Source of the DNA: Curvularia sp. ZM96
Taxonomy: Eukaryota > Ascomycota > Dothideomycetes > Pleosporales > Pleosporaceae
DNA: 64,000 bases
NCBI GenBank assembly: GCA_022457065.1
Contig: JAJGBQ010000005.1
Span: 186,001-250,000 of the forward strand
Direction of reading: 5' to 3'
Shown here: positions 1 through 11,100 of the stretch, piece by piece
Numbering within the stretch: the first letter of the stretch is position 1
How the letters are laid out: each line of letters begins with the position of its first letter
Program-made: the position numbers and the translations under genes
Notes under the pieces: generated by a model
Databases searched by the model: none
Seen by the model: only the letters and a program-made list of their open reading frames with translations
Told to the model about the DNA's origin: nothing

Positions 1-1044
1 GGACATTACGATTCGCGAAACAGTGACCCTGTAGACTATCAAGGAGATGCTCCCGGCGCTGTCGATGACGCGTCTGGTGTTGCCGTGTCTCTGGAGCTCG
101 CCCGCATCTTTGCGCACTACAAGCCGCGGTCAACGATTGTATTCACTGCCTTTGCTGGCGAAGAGCAAGGACTTCTTGGTGCGGAGAACCTAGCCCAAAC
201 CTACAAGAATGCATCCGTCAATATTGCCGGCATGGTCAACCTAGATATGGTAAGAAAATACATGTACGAAATGCATGTGAGACATACACTAACTTGGTAC
301 CTTCGAATCTGCCAGGTCGGAAACTCTAAGGCTGAGGATGGCACCGTTGACCCCTATAACATCCGTCTCTTCTGCGAAGGCACGCCGCTGACGGAGAATG
401 CCACGACGCAGAAATCGCGTCTTAGCATCGGCGGGGAAAACGACAGTCCAGCGCGCAACCTCGGCCGGCACATCTACGAAGTGGCGTCCAATGCCTTCAC
501 CGAGATGACGGTCCGCCTCATCTACCGCCTAGACCGCTACAGCCGCGGTGGCGACCACCGACCCTTCCTCGAGGCCGGCTTCACAGGCGTGCGTTTTGTC
601 CAACCAAACGAGGACTACACCCAACAGCATCAGAACGTCACGGTGCGCAATGGCAAGCAGTACGGCGACCTGGTCGAGTGGCTCGACTTCGAGTACAACA
701 CACGTGCCGCAAAGGTCGTCGCAAGCGCCATGTGGAGTCTAGCCAACGCCCCAGGCATCCCCACAAACGTCGGCATCAACACGACTGCCTCTGACAATTT
801 CAGCCAGTTCCGCTGGACGCCGCCCAAGGGCTTGCCCGTTGAAGGGTACGAGATTGTGTACCGCGACACGATTGCACCGCATTGGACGAATGTCATTGAG
901 GTTGGGAATGTGACGTGGTATAATCTTACTTCTGCGACGATTCATAAGGACAATGTGATTTTTGGCGTCAGGAGTGTGGCCAAAGGTGGGTATAAGAGTC
1001 CGGCTGCTCTGCCGTTTCCGTTTGGTTGCTCGAGGAACTGCTGA
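1..1044 (+). CDS. M28 family zinc aminopeptidase, 5' end missing
   Basis: C-terminal part of a secreted M28 (leucine aminopeptidase-like) metallopeptidase; the reading frame is already open at base 1, so the N-terminus lies outside the window. Visible are the zinc-ligand motif GHYDS at the very start, the bridging Asp in AVDDASG, the catalytic Glu pair in FAGEEQGLLGA, and the late ligand region DHRPFLEAGF. After the peptidase comes a roughly 90-residue beta-rich tail (PTNVGINTT to the end) that reads like a fibronectin type III-like domain, as in fungal secreted M28 enzymes. An intron at 250-315 (GTAAG...CTAAC...CAG, 66 nt) is a multiple of three without stops, so retention would keep the frame open and add 22 residues. 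Family assignment is firm; substrate is unknown. Confidence 0.9.
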   Translation, partial: GHYDSRNSDPVDYQGDAPGAVDDASGVAVSLELARIFAHYKPRSTIVFTAFAGEEQGLLGAENLAQTYKNASVNIAGMVNLDMVRKYMYEMHVRHTLTWYLRICQVGNSKAEDGTVDPYNIRLFCEGTPLTENATTQKSRLSIGGENDSPARNLGRHIYEVASNAFTEMTVRLIYRLDRYSRGGDHRPFLEAGFTGVRFVQPNEDYTQQHQNVTVRNGKQYGDLVEWLDFEYNTRAAKVVASAMWSLANAPGIPTNVGINTTASDNFSQFRWTPPKGLPVEGYEIVYRDTIAPHWTNVIEVGNVTWYNLTSATIHKDNVIFGVRSVAKGGYKSPAALPFPFGCSRNC

Positions 1045-3951
1045 GGTGTGAATCTGTGAGGTTGAACACGACCTCTGAAGTTGGTATGCGCATTTTGTCC
1101 GCTTAGGAGAGATGGCATGAGATGTGAGCGATGCTCGCGGCTGATTTAGCTCAACTGAGGTCTTTTCTGTCTTTTGAAAAAGTGTGTTTGGTGGGATATA
1201 CAAACACAACATTAGGCATACAGATCAGCACCGTACGTAGTACACGCTGTATCAGCATTAGCATGAGCAAATTAAGCATAACTATTAGACATCCAACACC
1301 ACCGAGAACTTACTTTTCACGCCCTCGCTCTACTCCAGATACCTACATCATGAACGCCGGGAGTGAGGAAGACATCTTACTGTACTTTTATACCTTCAAA
1401 AAAAAAATGACACCGCTTCTTAACCGATCAGTCTAGGTTTTCAATAGTAGCTTTCGAGGCTGGGGGTGAGATTTTGTGAAAGCAATGGCATGAGTTTATG
1501 CTCGTATAATTAAGTGTGTTAGTGACCTAGGTAGCGGGTATTCCGTTTTTCTCCGTGTCGAAACAAGTCGACGAGAGAAGAGCGTGAGGATAGCAAAAAG
1601 AATACTAAGCTGTGGAGAGAGCTTGTTTTAGCTAGAGACGAGTATGCAAAGTATGTAGGAGATGATTGACGACTTATTTAGGAGCACTGGAAGAACTCAT
1701 GTTGCATCTTTTTCCTTGTTCCTAGGTCAACTTTTTTACTTCCGATATCGAAATCTGGGGTCAACGACTTGGCATTTTTGGCAAGATGTGGAATAATTCA
1801 TCACTTCTTAGTCAACTCTACGAGAGTTTGATACAACTATAAATGAGATCAGAGCCTGTGTAGAAGTCAATCTTAAACGGGAGTTCATAAAGGCTTGATC
1901 CCTTAGGTGGGTGTTGCGAAGACTATGGATCAGTATGGTGAGTAGTTAATCTGTATCTTGTACGATTTTTTGAGCTGAAAGGGATGAATTGCTGTAGATT
2001 TCAGAGAGTAAGAAACTACGAGGGAAATTAGCGTGACGATTAGGGAGAAAACTGGTGTGACAGAAATATAGGATGTGATGAGAGGAGGGTGTTAGTAACG
2101 GAAGAGAAAGCAAGTAGACCGATTGTTTTTGTTTGGTGGATATAAAAGCAACAAGGTTTGTCAATATCCAGGCAAAAGGCTGCGTAACGTTTCGTGAAAG
2201 TGGCGACTGACTGCTTCAAGTGTGTCCTGCGGAGTGTCTTGCGATACGATTCGAATCGTCGACAAGATATAGGTCAGCAGGGTATTCCTGGAGCGTTTCA
2301 ATAACGAAACAGTTATTCTACCCCAGATAGATGGTAGCTAGCTGCTGAGAGAGTTTGACGAAACACATCCATGAAATCCACGTGACGGTAGCCACGTGAC
2401 ACCGACGCATGTAAGAGAACACGACACAAAGACTCAGCTCTAAGAATAACCCGGCGGCGGCGGAACGGTAGGGCCGATCCCGGAATGCCATGTCCGCTCT
2501 CCGCATTCGCATCGACGGCAGACACGGTCGCGGTGGTGGTCGGCGCAGCACAGACAGGACCAACCGTTTTGACCCCTGCGTGTCCCTGGGACGTCTCGTC
2601 TCAGGCAAAGGTCGAGGCCGGCAAAAGCGTCTAGCACGGCAGGCGTCGGGCAGAGTCTTGTGCTTGGCGTGCAGGCCGAATGCCGTGGAACACAGGGAGC
2701 TGGACCAGTCGTTCCTCGTGCATGCTTCGTCCCGCGGCATCCATGTCTCGACGAGCGGGAGGGCCTATGAAGTGGCTTGTTGTTTTTTGTCCTCATGCGT
2801 GGTGGGTTAACAACTCATCGGCTCGTTTGCGGAAAGGCACGATGCAAGACGGCGGCGCTTTGGAGTGTTTTCCTTGTTTTGGAGGAGCAGGACGAGGCAG
2901 GACAGGCTGCCGTGGACCGGTGAGGTGTGCTGGTGGGGAGCGGCTAGTCTGTCGGCGAGGCGAGTGGATGGTGGCAGAAGAAAACATGGTCGGTGTGTGC
3001 ATGTGGGTGTGGTGTAGAGCATGTCGGTGGTGTGGTGTGCATGAGGCTTCAGGGTCCGGTCCCTGCTGCTCGCAACTTCGCGCCCAAGGCGATGCACAAT
3101 GAAATGGCGAGAGCCACCCACACGTGCATGCGTTGGCGGTGAGAAGACCGGCGGGGTGGGTGTGCGAAAGAACGTCGGTGCATATGGCATACTCCATTCA
3201 TATGTAAGTGTGCCATCCGGTGCCTCTGTCGTCGTCGCCTCTCCCCGTGTCGCTTTTCGCCTCCCCCTTACCGTTCCGGCTGTGTGGTCGGCGTACTCGA
3301 TCCACCCACCGCGTCGCCGTGCCGCATTCTCGTCCCAGACGCCGCCTCGTTCCTGATCCGCCCCAATTTCCCATCCTCGAAAGCCGGGGTCTCTCTTCTG
3401 CCTCGTCTGGGCCCGCAGCGATCTGCACCATCCGCCGCCGAGCTGCCATAAGACGCTGCAGCCTTTTTCGCGCTGCGCCCTGGATTTGCACACACCGCAC
3501 CGCACCGCACCGCATTGTAATCCATTGCGCCCCGATTCTCGTCCGCCTCGCAAACACACTCCCAAGGGCTGCCTGGGCAAAGTCACCTGGGCGCTGTCAG
3601 GTACCCGGGGCACACGCTTACCACGAAGCGTCTGACACTAGTGGGAGAGCTAGACAGGCGCAGAAACGTGGGTAGGCAGAGAGGCAAAACAGCGGTCACG
3701 CCCGAGGTCAGCATACACACTGAACGCCCTCACCCGCTCCTCGACACGCCATCCTCGACCACCAAGCACAGTCAGGCCAGCAAGGAAGGCGCGGCTGAAC
3801 AGGTCACGCCCCTGCAACCACAGCACCAACCCGTCCGCCCTGCTTCCTCGCCTCCCTTTCCTCACACATATACGGGGACATACGTACGCCACACATTCAC
3901 ACCACAACACCGCTCCCGACACGCCCACAGCCTCCCACAACTCCACCCACC
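1045..3951. other. intergenic, no gene seen
   Basis: About 2.9 kb between the aminopeptidase and the next gene. The first half is AT-richer; the second half (from about 2440) is GC-rich and probably holds the promoter and 5' UTR of the gene at 3952. A short CGCAC tandem lies at about 3496-3514. Overlapping open frames on both strands here lack introns, domains or ATG-anchored homology that I recognise, and I treat them as chance. Confidence 0.6.
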
Positions 3952-4920
3952 ATGCATCGCAAAAACCCCATCAGCGTGCTCGTCTACAACACGCTCTTCC
4001 CCACACCCTCGCCCACCGACCCGCCCTCCTTCTCCGCCCACCTCTCCAAGAACCTCGTCGGCGAAGTGCGCATCGAAACCGCAAACTTCTACGGCTCCCT
4101 CGACACAATAGAGGCCCGCTACCCCGGCCTCAACTATGCCTTCCAGCCCCACAGAAAACGACTCGGCCGCTTCCCCCACCACAAGCGCCTCTTTGAGGCC
4201 TTTGACAAGCTGGGCCTGACCGAGGCCGAGATTCAGGGCTTCTGTCGCTGGGAAGGCACCCTCTGGGCGCGCGAGCGATACGAGCGCGACGAAGGCGTAC
4301 GAGTAGTCGACACAACGGGCGTAGAAATTGGCGCCTGGGTAGACCGACGACCCCATTTTTCGCGAAGAGGGCCCGGCATCAACATCAAGACTGACATCGA
4401 GGTGGAAATCGAAGAATTGCAGCACCAGCGCAACGACACCAACGCCCAGCCATCCTCGTCAAATAACACCACCGCCTCGCGGCCTCTCGCACAGCACGAC
4501 ACAGAAATGCCCGATTCACCCACAACCTCGGCGTCGTCGCGAGGTGGCCACTCAGACGACGAAAACGACCAAGACTCGTCGTCGTCTTCGGAAGAAGAAG
4601 ACGAAGAACTGCCCCACCTCAGCTCCTCCATCGGCTTCTCCCTCAATGCCCGCCTCCTCCACGCCGCCGCCCTGCGCGAATCCAGCACCGCCGCGGGGTC
4701 CTCGCCTGCTGCCGCCCTCTCCAACATCCCCATGGACCCCGAGTGGGAGCAATACCTGAAGGAAGCCTCGGAGCGCGGCGAGCTCAACATCGACGCTACA
4801 CGCGAGGCCCTCCGCAACATGGCCGGTCAGATTGCCCAGCTCCACCAGAGCAGCGTCGACACCCAGGGCACAGAGGCCGTCGCCCAGACATTCCAGCAAC
4901 CCCCCGCGCCCCTGGCTTAG
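3952..4920 (+). CDS. conserved fungal protein of unknown function, acidic C-terminal half
   Basis: Single-exon gene of 322 residues starting at an ATG in CACCATGC context. I do not recognise a named domain. Residues 1 to about 130 look globular and conserved, with a RFPHHKRLFEAFDKLGL stretch followed by EIQGFCRWEGTLWARE, which reads like a small helical domain. Residues 150-230 are low complexity: Ser/Thr-rich with an acidic run (SSSSSEEEDEE). The C-terminal part is Ala/Ser-rich with a predicted helix. No signal peptide or membrane segment is visible. The acidic, Ser-rich middle would fit a nuclear or regulatory protein, but that is inference. It stands alone, with long flanks on both sides. 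Confidence 0.7.
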   Translation: MHRKNPISVLVYNTLFPTPSPTDPPSFSAHLSKNLVGEVRIETANFYGSLDTIEARYPGLNYAFQPHRKRLGRFPHHKRLFEAFDKLGLTEAEIQGFCRWEGTLWARERYERDEGVRVVDTTGVEIGAWVDRRPHFSRRGPGINIKTDIEVEIEELQHQRNDTNAQPSSSNNTTASRPLAQHDTEMPDSPTTSASSRGGHSDDENDQDSSSSSEEEDEELPHLSSSIGFSLNARLLHAAALRESSTAAGSSPAAALSNIPMDPEWEQYLKEASERGELNIDATREALRNMAGQIAQLHQSSVDTQGTEAVAQTFQQPPAPLA

Positions 4921-6189
4921 CATGTCCCTGACGCTGCTGGTGCTGGTTCTGGCGACCAAGGCCCCGTCTTGGATGCCATTCTTTTCATGTTTTGTATGAA
5001 TTGAGAGTGTGAAATGAGAAGATCCGAAGGAGACATTTGTTGTGGCAGCCATGCCCATTCACCCTTTTGTTTTTTGGGGGCAGTGAGGAGGGAGAGGGAG
5101 GATTGCACATTCGACAACTGTTTTTTTGTTGTTGATGATGGATGAATTCTGCACATGGAAGGCTACTTTTATCGCTATTCTGGGGTCCCCCCTTCTTCTT
5201 CTTTTCTCCAGCTTTTCTTCTTATCCACCTTGCACGATTTCCTTTCCCTCTTCTTTACCATACATCCCACAGTCCCCCTTTTACCCACAATCCTGTCCCC
5301 GGTCTTGGTACTCGCTCAACTGCACTTGCATGGCGTTTTTTTCTCTTTCAACTGTCTGTTTTCTCACTGTCTGTGTTCAATCATGCTCCTCGCGGAAAGA
5401 GAAGAGTGAGCGGCGTCCCTGTTCGGTTGGGTAAAGGTGTCTGTGTGTTTTTTTCCCTTTCCCTCCTTTTTTTTCTCTCAGCCTCAATGAGAGACGCAGC
5501 AGGAGAGCGAAAGAAAGACGGCGCGGGATGTCTAGCACACGGCCATTTCGCGAGATATCCCCCCTTGTTTTATTTCTTTCTTCTTTCTGCTTGGGATGGG
5601 TGTAACGAGTGGGAGTTTTCATACCGTGGGTTCGTCTTGTTTTTTTCTTGTTTGCGTGCGTCTGTTTGAACAATATAGATTTTTGTGGAAATGCCCTTCC
5701 CACTTTTTATTGGATGTGCTATGAGCGTGGGAAGTGGGGTACGGGGGATACAATGGGAATGCTCTTGTTTATTGGGCATGGGCATAGGCGTGGGCGATAT
5801 AGCATAATGCAATTGGGATTTAGCGTTCGTTCAACTTATGTGCAGATGAGTTTTCGGCCGTGATGCTGTTGCGTTTCATTCATTATGCATCGTTATGCTT
5901 TTTCTTGCTTGAAGAGGGAATACCTACTTCACGTATCGCCTGAGAGGTCGCTATGCTTACCAAACCACCGTACTGGTTTCTCCGTCTGCGTCTATACATA
6001 CTGTCTCGTTGTACCACATGCTAATCGCTGCTCTCTCTGAGCAACCCTCATCAATCGTGGTAGGGCCCAATGGCCTCCTACTATCATCTTGTCTTAAGCA
6101 CTTCGCCTCGACAGACTACGTCATCCATCTCTCTGCGTATATCCCCGCCAGAGATGTAACCACGCACTCGTCTCTTCAGTCCTCGCCGC
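4921..6189. other. intergenic between convergent genes
   Basis: Roughly 1.27 kb between the 3' ends of the unknown gene and csn7, which face each other. Long T- and C-rich tracts occupy about 5165-5480 and give open frames full of Ser, Phe and Leu on the plus strand; these are composition artefacts. No gene or RNA seen. Confidence 0.55.
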
Positions 6190-7050
6190 CTACCTCCGTC
6201 CCAAGTTCCCAAACCCAAAGCCACCCGCCCCGCGCTTACTACTCCTCGTCGCCCTTCCACTGCCCCCCTCATCATCAATCTCCATAGCATCATCCCCCAT
6301 CAGATTCCTCTTGCCACTATTCTTCTCATCACTCGCCTGCATCGCCGCTTCGAACGCACGCTCCTTCTTCCTTCTCAGCTTCTCCCGGTCCATCGCCTCC
6401 TGCTTGACCTTGGTAACTTGCAGTTCCAGCTCCGCGAGCGCCGCGTCGCACCGCTGAGACCATGATTGCAGTGTGTTCTGCAGCGCGGGGAGGGATCCAG
6501 GTGAGAGATCACGTAATGGTGAGATGGAGGTTACCGAGACGAGGGAGTGCGCCGGGTCGAGCGTTGCGGTGAGTAGGCCGGAGTAGATGGCTGTGGTGAT
6601 GAGTTCTTCGAGAGAGCGCGGCGTGGGGAGCTCGAGGGCGTCCATGAGGTGCTTGTATGTGAGGGTAGTGTGCGAGTGTGAGAGAGGTAACAGGGAAAGA
6701 AGCAGGAGCTTCTGGTGCTGTTGAGCTGAGAGCTTGGGGAGATTGGGGTGTGCTGGAGACAGTTAGTCACTTAGAGCAATGCAATGTATGTACAGAGTAG
6801 TGTTGTACGCACCCTTGTAGTCTGCCCATGTTCCCCAGGCAAAGATCTCAAGCAGCGTCAGATACGGGGCATATTCCTCGGAAGTCCGCAAGTTCTGGAT
6901 ATTGGGGGTTTGTAGCAGCTCGGCGAAGACGTAGGTGTTCGGGGCGCTGGTGGCTTGTACGATCAAGTCCGATGCTGCTCGTGGGGATGTGGCAGACTTG
7001 CTGAGGGCAAGGAAGGGCTCCAGGGCGTTGAGGGCCTTTGTTTGTTCCAT
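6190..7050 (-). CDS. csn7: COP9 signalosome subunit 7 (CSN7), PCI domain
   Basis: Predicted 266-residue subunit of the COP9 signalosome, the complex that removes NEDD8 from cullin-RING ligases. Two exons on the minus strand, 7050-6813 and 6752-6190, with a 60-nt intron (GTGCGT...CTAAC...CAG) that joins WADYKA to HPNLPKLS in frame. The N-terminal half has the helical repeats of CSN7 (a LLEIFAWGTWADYK stretch), followed by a winged-helix PCI part (TYKHLMDALELPTPRSLEELI), a coiled segment with VTKVKQEAMDREKLRRKKE, and a basic Gly-rich tail. Length fits fungal CSN7. It is divergent from the copper ATPase gene, separated by about 1.1 kb. Confidence 0.85.
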
Positions 7051-8173
7051 GGCGAGCGGGTGGTGGTATTAGGATTATCTGGAGCTGGAGATGGGTTGGT
7101 GTGCTAACTCAGGAACCAGCAGCCATACAGTGAGGTACTACTATGTACGTTACGTGCCTAGGCAGTCGCGGTCGCGATTTCCCCGCCAAACGGTCCTCTG
7201 CCCCACTTCTGCCTCAATGGCAAACAAGCCCTCTCACATCGTTACAGACAGCAAGCCCTGCGAAAAGCCTCGACATTCCTTTTTCTTCCAGGTCCATCTC
7301 GGCCGACCGAGTGCATGCGCTTTGTTCCTTTTGCTAAGAAAAATAAACTCCACAATGTGATCCGTCGCGCAGGCGTCCAATTTGCTCGTCTGCACGGGCA
7401 CGCCCAGAATCCTTCTACCACAGCCTCAATATTGGACCTGCAGTCACTTCTCAGCTCGATCCCATCAGCATCGGATGGCGTGAACATGATGATTCACAGG
7501 CGACTATGGCGCGCCGAATCATGACTGCATCCCTTCAGCTTGCGCCCATGGAATATGAGGCTTCCCCTGTCGCACCTCAGCATCATCTTACGCGCATGTT
7601 TCAGTGCGCCAAGCAGAAACACTATCGCCTGTGGAGCCTTGTCCGTCGACGGGAGCTGGTACAAGCAGCGGCCTGTTCGCCTGCATTTCATGTTGATAAT
7701 CAACTCGCAATTCCTTTATTTGCCTCTGGGCACCACCTGTTCCTTGCGTTACAAAGCGCCCGCTTTGCTGACAGCTTGACGTGCCTCAGCCAGCTTGCCT
7801 ATCGCCCGTTTTTGGGGCCGCTCTAACCTGCTCGAGTCATCCCGCCGCGCCGGACTTTATTCAGCACTGGTAAGATTGGGGCTGTCGCTGTCCGCTTATC
7901 CAGCGCCATATTAATTAATAGCCGCTCCGCCTGACACCACCAGAAGCTGGGCTTCGTTTTTTGTTCTTGTTCGCGTTCGTTGTTGTTCTTCCCCGAGCGC
8001 TTTCCGCCAGGTCCGCTTCGGCGACGTTGTCGCAATCAAACGCAACCTTCTTCCTCATCTCGCCACATCGTACGAGCCGCGCTCCTGGCTTCTCGGATAC
8101 TGCATTATACCCGCAATCTGCAGTCTCGATAACCTTTGACCCGGGCGACACCCCGGAGCACCCACCCGTCACC
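7051..8173. other. divergent promoter region between csn7 and the copper ATPase
   Basis: 1.1 kb between two divergently transcribed genes. Small open frames on both strands (for example 7506-7826) have no recognisable content. A reading frame continuous with the ATPase extends back to a TTG at 7961 but has no ATG, so it is read as 5' UTR. Confidence 0.55.
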
Positions 8174-11100
8174 ATGGCCCCCTCAGCAACCGCGACGGCA
8201 CATATGGCCACAACAACACTCAAGGTCGAGGGAATGACATGCGGCGCATGCACCTCTGCCATCGAGTCGGGCTTTCAAGGCGTAAAGGGAGTTGGAAATG
8301 TGTCAGTGAGCTTGGTTATGGAGCGAGCGGTGATCCAGCACGATCCCGAGGTCATCACGGCGGAGGAGGTCAGGGAGATCATTGAAGACCGAGGATTTGA
8401 CGCAGAGGTGTTGTCGTCGGACTTGCCCATGTCGCATAGTGCCGACGACCATTTCCTGAGCGATTCAGAAGATGAAGAGGAGGACACGAAGAGAAATATC
8501 TCAACTACCACAGTTGCAGTCGGCGGCATGACATGCGGAGCGTGTACCTCTGCCGTCGAAGGCGCATTCAAAGACGTAGCAGGTGTCACATCCTTCAGCA
8601 TATCGCTACTCTCTGAGCGCGCAGTCATTGAACACGATCCGGCAGTCATCTCTGCAGAGAAGCTGGCCGAGACGATTGAAGATGTTGGTTTCGACGCGGA
8701 GGTGCTGGACACGGTAGCCGCAACACCAGCGTCTAAAAAGAGCAAGAAGAGCAAGCAGCACAAAACTATGACCACCACTGTCGCCATCGAAGGCATGACA
8801 TGTGGTGCGTGCACATCCGCCGTAGAGGCAGGGTTCAAGGATGTCGATGGCGTACACCAGTTCAACATCAGCTTACTTGCTAACCGCGCTGTGCTCGTGC
8901 ACGACCCCTCTAAGCTCACCGATGCTCAGATTGTAGAGATCATTGAGGACCGGGGTTTCGATGCCGAAGTCGTATCGTCGGTCGACAGCAGTATCCAGCA
9001 ATCGTCATCGAGCAACTCTCCAGTGCAGCTCAAGATCTATGGACTGCCCAATTCTGGGGCTGCTCAAGAGCTGGAAGGTCTGCTCAAGAAGCGATCGGGT
9101 ATCACATCTGCAACAGTCAACTTCGGCACTTCAAGAGCCACCATCCAGCGGGAGCCCCAGATCATTGGTATCCGCGCCATCGTTGAGACAATCGAGGCAG
9201 CTGGCTACAATGCTTTGGTCGCTGAATCTGAAGACAACAACGCACAGCTCGAGTCTCTTGCCAAAACAAAAGAGATTCAGGAGTGGAGACACGCTGTCAT
9301 CTTTTCTGCCTGGTTTGCTGTGCCTGTGTTCCTGACGAGCATGTTCATCCCCATGTTCCTGCCGCGATTCCTCAACTTTGGCGCTATCCGGCTCATACCT
9401 GGTCTCTATCTCGGCGACGTCCTGTGTCTTGTGCTCACTATCCCGGTGCAATTTGGCATCGGCAAGCGCTTCTACGTGTCTGCCTACAAGTCGCTGAGCC
9501 ATGGCTCACCTACCATGGACGTCCTGGTGGTGCTCGGTACATCGGCTGCCTTTTTCTTCAGCGTATTCTCGATGATCGTGTCGGTTCTGATTCCTCCCCA
9601 CACGAAGCCAACGACGCTTTTCGACACCAGCACCATGTTGTTTACTTTTATCAGCTTGGGCCGTTACCTCGAGAACAGCGCCAAGGGTCAGACTTCCAAA
9701 GCGCTGTCTAACCTCATGTCGCTTGCGCCATCTTCCACTACTATCTATGCTGATCCCATCGCTGCCGCGAAAGCTGCCGAAGCCTGGGATGCCACCGAGG
9801 AGAAGTCGGAACGCAAGTCTGTTGATGGAAACGCTGCCGAGGAGAAGATCATCCCCACGGAGCTTATTGAGGTTGGCGATGTGGTCATCCTTCGTCCCGG
9901 CGACAAGGTCCCTGCAGACGGCACAGTGACGCGTGGAGAGTCCTATCTCAACGAGGCCATGGTCACTGGAGAAGCTATGCCCATTCTCAAGAAGAAAGGC
10001 GCCCCGGTCATGGCCGGTACCGTCAACGGCAATGGTCGTCTGGAGTTTGTGGTTACCCGAGCCGGTCGCGATACCCAGCTCAGCCAGATTGTCCGCCTTG
10101 TTCAAGAAGCGCAGACTGGCAGGGCCCCCATCCAAAGGGTCGCAGATAAGGTTGCTGGATACTTTGTCCCCATCATTATCACGCTCGGTCTCGCCACGTT
10201 TGTTGGGTGGATGGTCCTCAGCCATGTCCTGCCCTACCCTCCAAAAGTCTTTCTGGACCACGCCAGTGGCGGCAAGTTCATGGTTTGCTTCAAGCTTTGC
10301 ATTGCTGTTATCGTCTTCGCCTGTCCCTGCGCCCTCGGCCTGGCTACGCCCACGGCTGTCATGGTTGGCACTGGAGTTGGCGCCGAGCAGGGTATTCTCG
10401 TCAAGGGTGGCGCTGCTTTGGAGACTGCGACCAAGATTAACCACATTGTCTTTGACAAGACTGGTACCCTTACCATTGGTCAGATGAGCGTGTCCAGGAC
10501 AGACATCCAAGGCGGCTGGGGCAGCGCTGAGAAGAAGAATCTCTGGTGGACACTGATTGGACTCGCTGAGATGGGCTCTGAACATCCAATCGCAAAGGCT
10601 ATTGTCCTATCTGCCAAAGAGCATCTCCGTCTCGGGCCAGAGGATAGTCTTGATGGTTCTGTTGGTGACTTTGAAGCTGTCATTGGTAAGGGCATCATTG
10701 CAACTGTCGAAGCAGCCATCTCTCGCGACCGCACGCGCTACAGGGTCCTCATTGGTAACACTGCTTTCCTTACCTCGCAGGGAGTCAATGTTCCCGACTT
10801 CGTAGAGGAGCCGCTGACCCCTGCTCCCACTGCCAATCCCCGAGCCGGTCCTCAAACTCACTCTGCTGGTACTACGACGATTCACACCGCTATCGGCAAC
10901 ACATACACTGGTACTTTGAGCATGTCTGACACCATCAAACCTTCTGCTCGCGCATGTGTACTCGCTCTGTCCCGTCTGGGTATCAAGTCGTCGATTGTCA
11001 CTGGCGACACTTCGGCCTCGGCCCTGGTAGTTGCAGCAGCAGTTGGTATCGACCCTGCTGATGTCCATGCCTCGTGTGCGCCCGCCGACAAGAAGGCAAT

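Noticed and set aside
2807..3613. 268-codon minus-strand frame in GC-rich DNA
   Set aside because: Low-complexity translation, competing frames on both strands, no splice or domain evidence; fits a promoter region.
5142..5669. Phe/Ser/Leu-rich plus-strand frame of 175 codons, superficially membrane-like
   Set aside because: Produced by a long pyrimidine-rich non-coding tract; overlapping frames look the same.
7961..8173. 71-residue N-terminal extension of the copper ATPase
   Set aside because: The frame starts only at TTG; the first ATG at 8174 has a good context and gives the family's usual length.
9506..10585. 359-codon minus-strand open frame
   Set aside because: Exact antisense of the copper ATPase coding region; codon bias of the real gene keeps the opposite strand open. 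No domain recognised.
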